Below are positions 24,147-30,850 of a stretch of 33,434 nt of DNA, piece by piece. A program made the position numbers and the translations under genes. Numbering within the stretch: the first letter of the stretch is position 1; every line of letters begins with the position of its first letter. Under the pieces are notes generated by a model. It was not told the origin of the DNA. It did not search any database and worked only from the letters and a program-made list of their open reading frames with translations. Source of the DNA: Pseudomonadota bacterium (GTDB taxonomy: Bacteria > Pseudomonadota > Gammaproteobacteria > Burkholderiales > Burkholderiaceae_E); the NCBI GenBank assembly GCA_963204785.1, contig CAUJHG010000083.1, positions 1 through 33,434 on the forward strand. The letters are read 5' to 3'.

Positions 24147-25315
24147 GTGCCGGCGTCGTTCGTGGTGGGGACGGTGCGCAGCGCGCGCAGGCGCGCCGTG
24201 CACCAGAGTATCGCTGCGAACGGCCACGCGAGCGCCGCAGCCTCGAGCAGTCCGTCGAAATTTCGCCAGGCGCCCCGGTCCCAGCGCTGCAGCATCGAGG
24301 CGTGGTAGGGGTCGTCGGGGAAGACGCTGGTCAGGACCGCGGTCAGCGCGATCGCCCCGATGGCCCAGCGCAGGCGTGCCCGGCGCCTGCCGCTGGAGAG
24401 GATCGCGAGCGCCACCCCTCCGATCACCAGGCCGCCCTGGGCGCCCGCGCTGAGCCACGCGAAGGTCTGCTCCGGTCCGAGCAGCAGCGCGGCCGACGCG
24501 CTGCGCGCTGCGCCGGCGCCCAGCAGCAGGCCGGCAGTGATCAGGCCGCGCGGCGCTTCCGCGGGAAAGATCTCGCGCACCAGCAGGCCGATCGCCGCGA
24601 CTGCCGAGGCAGTGCCGCAGGCTTCGGCAAGCACGATCTGCCCGACGGGCAGGCGAAGCTGGGCGGCGCGCATGGCCAGTTGCGTGCCGGCCTCGCCGAG
24701 GCCCGGATCGGTGACCGGTGCCAGCGCTGCGAGCACTGCCGCTGCCGCCGTGAGCAGGGGTTCGATCAGGTCGCCGTTGCCGAAGGGGACCCGCTGCGGC
24801 GGCATCTGGATCGCCAGCCAGGTGGCCAGCAGCGCGATGCCGACGGCGCCCGCGATTCCGCGCAGGCTGCGCCGTTGCCACTGCAGTTGCGGCCGCAGCC
24901 CCGCGCCGTGCAGCGCGACCGCTGCCAGCGCGCCGAGCAGTGCGCCGCCGCTGTTGGCGAGCCAGTCGAGCTGCGACGCGACGCGGGTGGGCAGGAAGCT
25001 CTGCAGGCCTTCGAGCGTCAGGGAGGTCGCGCTGCCGATCGCGGCCGCGATCGCGACCGCGGCGGCAGGGCCGAGGCGGCGACGTGCCAGCAGGGCGATG
25101 AGGCCGCCGACCGGCAGATAGGCGGCGACGTTGACCGTCAGGTCGAGTCCGGTCCACCAGCGTGGCCAGGGTTCGCGCAGGAAGGCCAGCCCGGACTGGC
25201 CCACCCAGCGCCAGCCGCTCCATGGGTACAGGCTGCCGTAGGTCAGCGCAAGCAGGTGGACGCCGAGCAGGACCTCGGGCAGCCGGGAGGGACGGTGAGA
25301 GGATTCGACGGACAT
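24143..25315 (-). CDS. VanZ-like family integral membrane protein
   Basis: A 390-residue polytopic protein. The first half has the VanZ-like pattern: an N-terminal segment LLALTYGSLYPWSGW, then DLTVNVAAYLPVGGLIALLA, SLTLEGLQSFLPTRVASQLDWLANSGGALLGAL. The asparagine of NVAAYLPVG and the Glu-Gln of EGLQSFLPTR are the conserved polar residues. The second half has about five more hydrophobic helices. VanZ-type proteins are poorly understood; one member gives low teicoplanin resistance. The start ATG at 25315 has no clear Shine-Dalgarno. The gene is divergent from birA and heads the long minus-strand run. Confidence 0.88.
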   Translation of the reverse strand: MSVESSHRPSRLPEVLLGVHLLALTYGSLYPWSGWRWVGQSGLAFLREPWPRWWTGLDLTVNVAAYLPVGGLIALLARRRLGPAAAVAIAAAIGSATSLTLEGLQSFLPTRVASQLDWLANSGGALLGALAAVALHGAGLRPQLQWQRRSLRGIAGAVGIALLATWLAIQMPPQRVPFGNGDLIEPLLTAAAAVLAALAPVTDPGLGEAGTQLAMRAAQLRLPVGQIVLAEACGTASAVAAIGLLVREIFPAEAPRGLITAGLLLGAGAARSASAALLLGPEQTFAWLSAGAQGGLVIGGVALAILSSGRRRARLRWAIGAIALTAVLTSVFPDDPYHASMLQRWDRGAWRNFDGLLEAAALAWPFAAILWCTARLRALRTVPTTNDAGT

Positions 25316-25394
25316 GCGAGGGGCGCCATCCGCGGTGACCCGCAGCGCGCCGGGTCGCCGGCCGGGGCGGCGACGGCCTGTGAAGCCTACAGGA

Positions 25395-25400
25395 TATGAT
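25395..25400 (+). promoter_or_regulatory. -10 element at the start of birA
   Basis: TATGAT matches five of six positions of the -10 consensus and overlaps the first ATG of the frame. A start 7-8 nt downstream would fall at GTG 25408, which would then begin a leaderless message. The -35 region is poor. Confidence 0.4.
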
Positions 25401-26289
25401 TGCCGGTGTGGATGATTCCCGTCGGAACACGTGCGGCGCACCGCGCCGCGACACCTTGTCGGACGCAGCACTGCTGGCCGATGCGGCCGGCCTGCCCGCA
25501 GCCTGCGTCGAGGTGGTCGAGGCCATCGGCTCCACCAATCGGGAGCTGATGTCCCGCCCGATGGGCGCGGCCCCCTCCACCGGAGCGCACGAGGGCTTCC
25601 CGACCCGTCTTCTGCTCGCGGACCGCCAGCTCGCGGGCCGGGGCCGGCGCGGCCGCGCCTGGCACAGCGATCCGGCCGACTCGCTGACCTTCTCGGTGTC
25701 GCTGGACTACCTGCGCACTGCGTCGACCCCGCCGCTGTCCGGCCTGTCGGTCGCGCTGGGCGTGGCGGTTGCCCGGACCGCAAGCGACTGGGCCGACGGG
25801 CTCGGGCTTAAGTGGCCCAATGACCTGCTGCGCGACGGGCGCAAGTGCGCCGGCCTGCTGATCGAATCGCGCATCGGCGGCCAGGTCGAGCGCATCGTTG
25901 CCGGGCTCGGAGTCAACATCCGGCTACCCGACGAGATCGCGCGCTCGATCGACCAGCCCGCCTGCGGCCTGTTCGAGCCTGGCGCCGCGGCCCCGCCTCG
26001 GGAGGTGATGGCGGGCCGTCTCGGCCGGGCGCTGATCGACGCGACCCGGCGCTTCCTCGTGCACGGCTTCGCCGACGCCGCGGCAGACTGGGCGCGTTTC
26101 GATGCGCTGGCAGGCCGTCAGGTCACGATCCTCGAGGCGGGCGCGCCCGTCCTGCTGGGCCGCGCCGACGGGGTCGATGGCACTGGCGCGCTGCGTCTTC
26201 TCACCGCGGACGGACCGGTCGCGGTGGCTGTGGGCGAGGTCTCCGCCCGCCTGGGCGATCTCACCGGCCAGGGGGCGCCTGCGCCGTGA
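25396..26289 (+). CDS. birA: Biotin-[acetyl-CoA-carboxylase] ligase
   Basis: A 297-residue biotin protein ligase that attaches biotin to acetyl-CoA carboxylase BCCP. Motifs: EAIGSTNREL, the biotin-AMP loop AGRGRRGRAWHS, LKWPNDLL and KCAGLLIESRIGG, then a C-terminal SH3-like domain. Only about 38 residues precede the catalytic domain, so the DNA-binding winged helix of E. coli BirA is missing; this is a monofunctional ligase with no repressor role. ATG at 25396 has an AGGA only 1 nt away and overlaps a -10-like TATGAT, so the true start may be GTG at 25408 (293 residues). In Burkholderiales birA is usually followed by coaX, which is absent here. Divergent from the VanZ-like gene. Confidence 0.95.
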   Translation: MIAGVDDSRRNTCGAPRRDTLSDAALLADAAGLPAACVEVVEAIGSTNRELMSRPMGAAPSTGAHEGFPTRLLLADRQLAGRGRRGRAWHSDPADSLTFSVSLDYLRTASTPPLSGLSVALGVAVARTASDWADGLGLKWPNDLLRDGRKCAGLLIESRIGGQVERIVAGLGVNIRLPDEIARSIDQPACGLFEPGAAAPPREVMAGRLGRALIDATRRFLVHGFADAAADWARFDALAGRQVTILEAGAPVLLGRADGVDGTGALRLLTADGPVAVAVGEVSARLGDLTGQGAPAP

Positions 26290-26648
26290 GGATGCTGCTG
26301 TTGCTGCTCGTGCTGGGGAACCTGGCCGCGTTCGCGTGGTGGCAGGGCTGGATTGCGTCCTGGGGGCCGTCGTCGGCCGAGCGAGTGGACCGCTCCGCCG
26401 AGATCGCGCCGGAGCGCCTGCGCGTGGTGTCCGGGGTGCGCCTCGAAGGAGCTGCGCCGGCCTCGCTCCCGGGGGCGGCGGATGCCGGCCAGGAGACGGC
26501 GGCCGGGAAGGACTCGGGCGCGCTTGCGGCTCCGGATGCCCAGGGCTCCGTTGCTCCGGGTGCGCAGGCGCCGAGGATCGAAGGTGCTCGCGGTTCTGCC
26601 GAGGCGGCCGCGCCGGCGTCGGAGCCGGCGACCCGCGGCGAGCGCTGA
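26286..26648 (+). CDS. Short membrane-anchored protein, possibly a SPOR-protein N-terminus without the SPOR domain
   Basis: A 120-residue protein. The first residues RMLLLLLVLGNLAAFAWWQG form one membrane helix, followed by an ERLRVVSGV segment and an Ala/Pro/Gly-rich, low-complexity tail without recognisable domains. The N-terminus resembles those of the SPOR-domain proteins encoded at the birA-coaX-rfaE2 locus of related bacteria, but the stop at 26648 precludes any SPOR domain, and only 30 bp remain before rfaE2. GTG at 26286 overlaps the birA stop (GTGA); ATG at 26292 is the other option. It may be a truncated relic or a real short protein. Confidence 0.65.
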   Translation: MRMLLLLLVLGNLAAFAWWQGWIASWGPSSAERVDRSAEIAPERLRVVSGVRLEGAAPASLPGAADAGQETAAGKDSGALAAPDAQGSVAPGAQAPRIEGARGSAEAAAPASEPATRGER

Positions 26649-26678
26649 CCGGCGAACCCGGGCCGGCGCGCTGCCAGC

Positions 26679-27185
26679 TCACCCCGCGGCGCGGATCCTG
26701 CGCAGCGTCTCGGTGGTGGAGCGTTCGAACCGGAACGGGATCGAATGCACGGTTCCTCCCCAGTTGCGCACTTCCGTCGCGCCGACGATCTGCTCCACCG
26801 GCCAGTCGCCTCCCTTGACCAGCACTTCGGGGCGGCAGGCCAGGATCACTGCGATCGGCGTGTCTTCCTCGAAGAAGGTGACGTGGTCGACGCATTCGAG
26901 CGCGGCGAGCACCGCCATCCGGTCCTCGCAGACGTTGATCGGCCGGTCCGCACCCTTGCCGAGTCGGCGGACCGAGGCGTCGCTGTTGACTGCGACCAGC
27001 AGGCTGGCGCCGAGTGCCCGTGCCTGCGCCAGGTAGTCCACGTGCCCGCGATGCAGCAGATCGAAGACGCCGTTGGTGAACACCAGCGGGCGGCGGCAGC
27101 CGGCGAGCGCTTGGCACAGGCGGTCCGGTCGGACGATCTTGCGCTCGAAACTGGAGGACAGGGGAGCGGCGTCGGTCTGCGTCAT
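26679..27185 (-). CDS. rfaE2: D-glycero-beta-D-manno-heptose 1-phosphate adenylyltransferase
   Basis: A 168-residue nucleotidyltransferase that makes ADP-heptose for the lipopolysaccharide core. The HxGH motif is HRGH (45-48) in FTNGVFDLLHRGHVDYLAQA; VNSDASVRRLGKG and EVLVKGGDWPVEQIVGA complete the family signature. It corresponds to the C-terminal domain of the two-domain HldE of enterobacteria; in betaproteobacteria the kinase half (rfaE1) is a separate gene, not present in this window. ATG at 27185 has a weak CCAGG upstream. It is convergent with the birA operon, leaving 30 bp. Confidence 0.96.
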   Translation of the reverse strand: MTQTDAAPLSSSFERKIVRPDRLCQALAGCRRPLVFTNGVFDLLHRGHVDYLAQARALGASLLVAVNSDASVRRLGKGADRPINVCEDRMAVLAALECVDHVTFFEEDTPIAVILACRPEVLVKGGDWPVEQIVGATEVRNWGGTVHSIPFRFERSTTETLRRIRAAG

Positions 27186-27225
27186 AGGCCTGGCGGCGCC
27201 TGGATGGAGCGACGCGGCGAAGAGT

Positions 27226-28083
27226 TCATGCGGTGCTGAGCGTGCGTGGCGTCGGCCCGTCGCTCGCCAGTTCCTTGCGGTAGCGGTTGAGCTCCTGGAC
27301 GCTGTCGATCGGCCGTCCGAACAGCAGGGACAGGTTGTGCAGGATCCGTTCGGCGACCTTGCCCTCCCATTGCGCGTCGAAGCGGATCTGCTCGTCCAGC
27401 CAGTGCTCGAGCCAGCCGGGGTCGGGCAGGCGGCTCTGCACCGTGTCCCTGGGGAACAGCGCCCGGTTCACGTGCAGGTTGGTCGGATGCAGCGCCTGCT
27501 GGGTGCGCCGCGCGCTGGCCATCAGCACGCCGATCCGCGCGAAGGCCGACCGGGCCTCGTCGCCGGACTGCGCGATCGCCCGCTTCATGTACTTGAGGTA
27601 GGCGCCGCCATGGCGCGCCTCGTCGCGCGAGATGGTCTCGTAGATCGTCCGGATCACGGGTTCGGTGTGCCACTGCGCAGCGCGCCGGTACCAGTGGTTC
27701 AGGCGGATCTCGCCGCAGAAGTGCAGCATCAGCGTCTCGAGCGGCGGCGCTTCGTCGAACTCGAATCGCACCGCGTGCAGTTCCTCCTCGCTGGGCACCA
27801 GTTCCGGACGGAAGCGACGCAGGTACTCCATCAGCACCAGCGCGTGCTTCTGCTCCTCGAAGAACCACACCGACATGAACGCGCAGAAATCGCTGTCGTG
27901 GCGGTTGTCGCGCAGGAACATCTCGGTGGCCGGCAGCGCCGCCCACTCCGTGATCGCGTTGTACTTGACGGTCAGTGCCTGCTCGTCGCTGAGCTGCGCG
28001 TCGTCGAAACGATCCCAGGGGATGTCTTCGTCGAGGCTCCAGCGCACGCGCTCGAGGGACCGGAAGAGTTCGGGGTAGAGCAT
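27226..28083 (-). CDS. Ferritin-like diiron protein, acyl-ACP desaturase-like
   Basis: A 285-residue four-helix diiron protein. The iron ligand pattern is visible: Glu46 (ITEWAALPATE), EEQKH (76-80), Glu125 (CGEIRLNHWY) and DEARH (154-158), i.e. two E-n-ExxH pairs as in soluble acyl-ACP desaturases and related oxygenases. The start MLYPELFRSLERVRWSLD is typical of the uncharacterised betaproteobacterial group. Its reaction is unknown; fatty-acid desaturation or another oxygen-dependent step is plausible. ATG at 28083 has AAGG about 7 nt upstream; a 42-residue upstream extension is rejected. It is about 140 bp downstream of the FIST-domain gene and 40 bp from rfaE2. Confidence 0.88.
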   Translation of the reverse strand: MLYPELFRSLERVRWSLDEDIPWDRFDDAQLSDEQALTVKYNAITEWAALPATEMFLRDNRHDSDFCAFMSVWFFEEQKHALVLMEYLRRFRPELVPSEEELHAVRFEFDEAPPLETLMLHFCGEIRLNHWYRRAAQWHTEPVIRTIYETISRDEARHGGAYLKYMKRAIAQSGDEARSAFARIGVLMASARRTQQALHPTNLHVNRALFPRDTVQSRLPDPGWLEHWLDEQIRFDAQWEGKVAERILHNLSLLFGRPIDSVQELNRYRKELASDGPTPRTLSTA

Positions 28084-28224
28084 GGCCGCCTTCTGGAAGT
28101 CGACCGGCGATTGTACGGTGCTGCGGTCCGGGGCGCGCCGAGTACCCGCGGGTGCAGCGCGGTCCGGGCGTCGATCACTGTTGCGCGTTGCCGGGCTGCG
28201 TTGCCGCACGGCGGGAAACGGTGT

Positions 28225-29382
28225 TCAGGTGAACAGCGTCAGCACGCCGGAGTAGCCGTGGATCCGGTCGCCGGCGATCTCACCATTGGCGTGGATGCCG
28301 GCCAGCGGAATCTCCCCGAGATTGTGGCGGATCAACGCCAGCTCCGCGCCGCGCGTCCCGAAGAGGTGTTCTCCGCGCCCGACGCAACTGTGGTAGAGCG
28401 CGCCGCGCGGGCGCACGCCCGCTTCCTCGAGCTCGCTGCGCAGTTCGGTGCAGATGCGCACCAGGTCGAGGCGGGCCGCGTCGGCGTCGCGGGTGCAGAA
28501 GATTGCGCGATCCCCTTCGCGGGGGATGTCGGAGACCGCGAGCAGGCGGTTGCGCGGATCGATCCCGACGATGTTGCGCACGAGGAAGTCGCCCAGGCCG
28601 ATGCTGCGCGCGCCGTGCGTCGCCAACCCGACCAGCAGGCCGCCGCGCAGCCGCTGCGCGGGCAGTGCGCGCAGGATCTCCTCGCCGTCGATCGACCCGC
28701 CGAGTTCGTCGGCCACGCCGAGGTCCTCGAGCAGGACGTCCAGCGCCGGCCGGTTGTCGAGCGCCTCGATGAACTGGGCGCTGCAATCGGAGATCCGGTG
28801 CTCGCCGGCGAGAGCGGCGCAGCCCTGCGTGACCCGGGTGAGCAGCGTCACCCGCTCGTCGAACAGGACGCCCGACAGGCCGCCGGAGAGGACGCCGTCG
28901 GCCACCTGCGAGGCTGGCGCGTCGCCGGAGCCGACGACGGCCCCGAACTGGTGACCGGCGTCGGTGCGCAGCGCTGCGTCGGCCACCAGCTCGGCGAGAT
29001 CGGGAGTGTCCGGATCGGCGTGCACCAGCGCGGCGTGCCAGCGCTTCTGGGGCGCTGGCTTGCGGCCCGAGAACACCCTGAAGCTGTCGCGTGGCAGATC
29101 GGCGAGCATCACCACCAGTGCGGGCTCGTCCCGGTATTCGACCAGGTTCCCGCAGACCGCCTCGCCCGCGCCGCCGACCCAGCGCAGGATCCCGCTGCGC
29201 TCGCGCAGAACCTCGAGGATTTCGCCCAGATGGGGGGCGAACCGGGTGGTCACGTAGAGCACCCCGAGCGGCTCGGTTTCGGCGGCATCGCTGCCGGGCT
29301 GCGCGTCGATCGCCGCGAGCGCCTGTGCCAGCGCCTTCTGCCAGTCGGGGTCGCTGGCGTGGCCCACGCGGCAGTGCGTCAT
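28225..29382 (-). CDS. FIST-domain sensor-like protein
   Basis: A 385-residue FIST N plus FIST C protein. Features include GVLYVTTRFAPHLGEILEVL, the WVGGAGEAVCG strand-loop near residue 70, HQFGAVVGSGDAPASQVADG, and the C-terminal half with NIVGIDPRNRLLAVSDIPREG and ALYHSCVGRGEHLFG, then GEIPLAGIHANGEIAGDRIHGYSGVLTLF. The cysteine in YHSCVGRG is conserved in this family. FIST domains are predicted small-ligand sensors (amino acids have been suggested), often next to signalling enzymes; none is adjacent here. It starts 6 bp after the phaM stop, so they share an operon. No transmembrane segment is evident. Confidence 0.9.
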   Translation of the reverse strand: MTHCRVGHASDPDWQKALAQALAAIDAQPGSDAAETEPLGVLYVTTRFAPHLGEILEVLRERSGILRWVGGAGEAVCGNLVEYRDEPALVVMLADLPRDSFRVFSGRKPAPQKRWHAALVHADPDTPDLAELVADAALRTDAGHQFGAVVGSGDAPASQVADGVLSGGLSGVLFDERVTLLTRVTQGCAALAGEHRISDCSAQFIEALDNRPALDVLLEDLGVADELGGSIDGEEILRALPAQRLRGGLLVGLATHGARSIGLGDFLVRNIVGIDPRNRLLAVSDIPREGDRAIFCTRDADAARLDLVRICTELRSELEEAGVRPRGALYHSCVGRGEHLFGTRGAELALIRHNLGEIPLAGIHANGEIAGDRIHGYSGVLTLFT

Positions 29383-29388
29383 CGCCGC

Positions 29389-30129
29389 TCAGCCCGCTGG
29401 CGGCGCCGGGCGGCGCCCGGGCTTGCGGGTCGCAGCCTTGCCGGCCGGGCGCTTTCGTGCGGCCGGTGCGTCCGGCGTGCGCGCGGACGCCGCCGGGGCT
29501 GCGTTCGTGCCTGCCGCTTCGGTGCCCGCTGCGGTGAATGCGGGGGCGACTGCGGCCGCGCCGGCGAGCGCTGCCTGGGCGAGCTGGCTGAACTGGCCTT
29601 GCAGCAGGTTCCACCAGACGGCCGGGTTGGCGGTTTCCGCGGGAGCGTCGGTCCGTTTCGCCGCGCCGCCTTCCCCGCTGCCGCCCGCTGCCGCCGTGGC
29701 GTGGTCCGCGTCTGGCCTGCGATGGCTTGCGGGGCGCGGCGCGGGCTCGGGGGGTGGCGGCGCCTCGCCGGCGCCGCGCGGCGCCCGGGTCGGCGCCATC
29801 GCCGTTGCCATCGCGCGCGCCACCGCGGTCGGGTCCAGCCCGGCGCTGCCACCGACCGCGTTGCCGAAGGCCGTCAGCGCAGCGAGCGTGCCGCGCTGGA
29901 TCTCGAGCCCCTGGATCGCGCTCTGCACCATGTTCAGGTTCAGCGTCAGCCACTGCTCGACGGTGCGCAGGTCGGCGATCCGCCTGTCGATCTCGTCCAC
30001 ATCGAGGGTCGGAGTCATCCCGGAGGGCAGGTTGAACGACGACCAGGCGCGCTGCACGAAGTCCATCGCCTCGCCCATCCCTGGCAGCGGACCCAGTCCC
30101 ATCGTCCCCATGCCGAACTTGTCCATCAT
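29389..30129 (-). CDS. phaM: PhaM-like polyhydroxyalkanoate granule-associated protein
   Basis: A 246-residue protein. The N-terminal half, with FVQRAWSSFNLPSG, PTLDVDEIDRRIADLRTVEQ, and NLNMVQSAIQGLEIQRGTLA, is the conserved PhaM core. The middle is Pro/Ala-rich. The C-terminal tail is rich in Ala, Lys and Arg (ARKRPAGKAATRKPGRRPAP), like the histone-like PAKKA tail that ties PHB granules to the nucleoid in Cupriavidus, where PhaM also activates PHA synthase PhaC1. The start is ATG at 30129 (Met-Met), with AGGGG about 7 nt upstream. No phaC or phaP gene is in this window. The FIST gene follows after 6 bp. Confidence 0.88.
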   Translation of the reverse strand: MMDKFGMGTMGLGPLPGMGEAMDFVQRAWSSFNLPSGMTPTLDVDEIDRRIADLRTVEQWLTLNLNMVQSAIQGLEIQRGTLAALTAFGNAVGGSAGLDPTAVARAMATAMAPTRAPRGAGEAPPPPEPAPRPASHRRPDADHATAAAGGSGEGGAAKRTDAPAETANPAVWWNLLQGQFSQLAQAALAGAAAVAPAFTAAGTEAAGTNAAPAASARTPDAPAARKRPAGKAATRKPGRRPAPPAG

Positions 30130-30294
30130 CCGATCCCCCTGCTCAGCCCGCTGCCCGGGAACGCACCGCCCGGTCCGTGTTCGTCGCATGCGACCTGCGA
30201 CCGCTTTCGACCTTAGCAGAGCGCGCCAGGGGCCGCCACCGGACGCGAGGCCGGCGGCCGACGGCCCGGGCTGCTGCGACCGGGCCGGCAGCGA

Positions 30295-30310
30295 TCCGCG
30301 GCGCCGCGGA
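30295..30310. promoter_or_regulatory. 16-bp perfect palindrome upstream of the CoA-binding/metY operon
   Basis: TCCGCGGCGCCGCGGA reads the same on both strands. It lies 44 bp upstream of the -10-like GATAAT (30354-30359). It could be a regulator site, but a palindrome of this length is expected about once or twice by chance in a GC-rich window of this size. Confidence 0.25.
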
Positions 30311-30353
30311 CCCATGACGGTGATGTCGCGTGCACCCGGAGGTAGAACCCGGC

Positions 30354-30359
30354 GATAAT
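30354..30359 (+). promoter_or_regulatory. -10 element of the CoA-binding/metY operon
   Basis: GATAAT (five of six matches) lies 6 nt before the ATG at 30366. Transcription would begin at or next to the start codon, suggesting a leaderless message. A GGAGGT at 30338-30343 is too far upstream (22 nt) to serve this ATG. No good -35. Confidence 0.4.
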
Positions 30360-30365
30360 GCCCGG

Positions 30366-30839
30366 ATGAACGACGACATCGAATCCCTGCGCCGCATCCT
30401 GGCCACGCATCGCGTGATCGCGGTGGTCGGGCTTTCGGCCGACTGGTACCGCCCCAGCTACTTCGCCGCGAAGTACATGCAGGAGCATGGCTACCGGGTG
30501 ATCCCGGTGAATCCGAAATACCAGGAGATCCTCGGCGAGCGCAGCTACGCGTCGCTGCTCGACATCCCGGAGCCGGTCGGCATCGTCGACGTGTTCCGGC
30601 GCACCGACGACGTCCTGCCGATCGCGCGCCAGGCAGTCGAGATCGGCGCCAAGGTGCTGTGGCAGCAGCTCGGCGTGCTCAATCACGAAGCCGATGCGCT
30701 CGCGCAGGCCGCAGGCCTGGAGAGCGTGATGGACCGCTGCGTGAAGATCGAGCACGCGCGGCTCTTCGGAGGCCTGAACTGGGCAGGCGTCAATACCCGG
30801 GTGGTGTCGGCCAGGCGCCCGCGCTGGCTCGCCTACTGA
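30366..30839 (+). CDS. CoA-binding domain protein (YccU-like)
   Basis: A 157-residue Rossmann-fold protein of the CoA_binding_2 family. VIAVVGLSADWYRPSYFAAK is the nucleotide-binding turn with the characteristic S-x-x-x-x-R-P pattern, followed by HGYRVIPVNPKYQEILGE and VLWQQLGVLNHEA. E. coli YccU is the nearest named relative; the binding of CoA is known for the family but the role is not. The gene lies 11 bp upstream of metY, an association I have seen in other proteobacteria. The ATG at 30366 is the first plausible start and lacks a Shine-Dalgarno at normal distance. Confidence 0.92.
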   Translation: MNDDIESLRRILATHRVIAVVGLSADWYRPSYFAAKYMQEHGYRVIPVNPKYQEILGERSYASLLDIPEPVGIVDVFRRTDDVLPIARQAVEIGAKVLWQQLGVLNHEADALAQAAGLESVMDRCVKIEHARLFGGLNWAGVNTRVVSARRPRWLAY

Positions 30840-30850
30840 ACGGACCCACG

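Noticed and set aside
27073..30216. A plus-strand open frame of over 1000 codons opposite rfaE2, the diiron gene, FIST and phaM
   Set aside because: Composition is Arg/Ala/Val/His-rich with no motif, and all four minus-strand genes opposite are clear family members. It is a GC-driven shadow.
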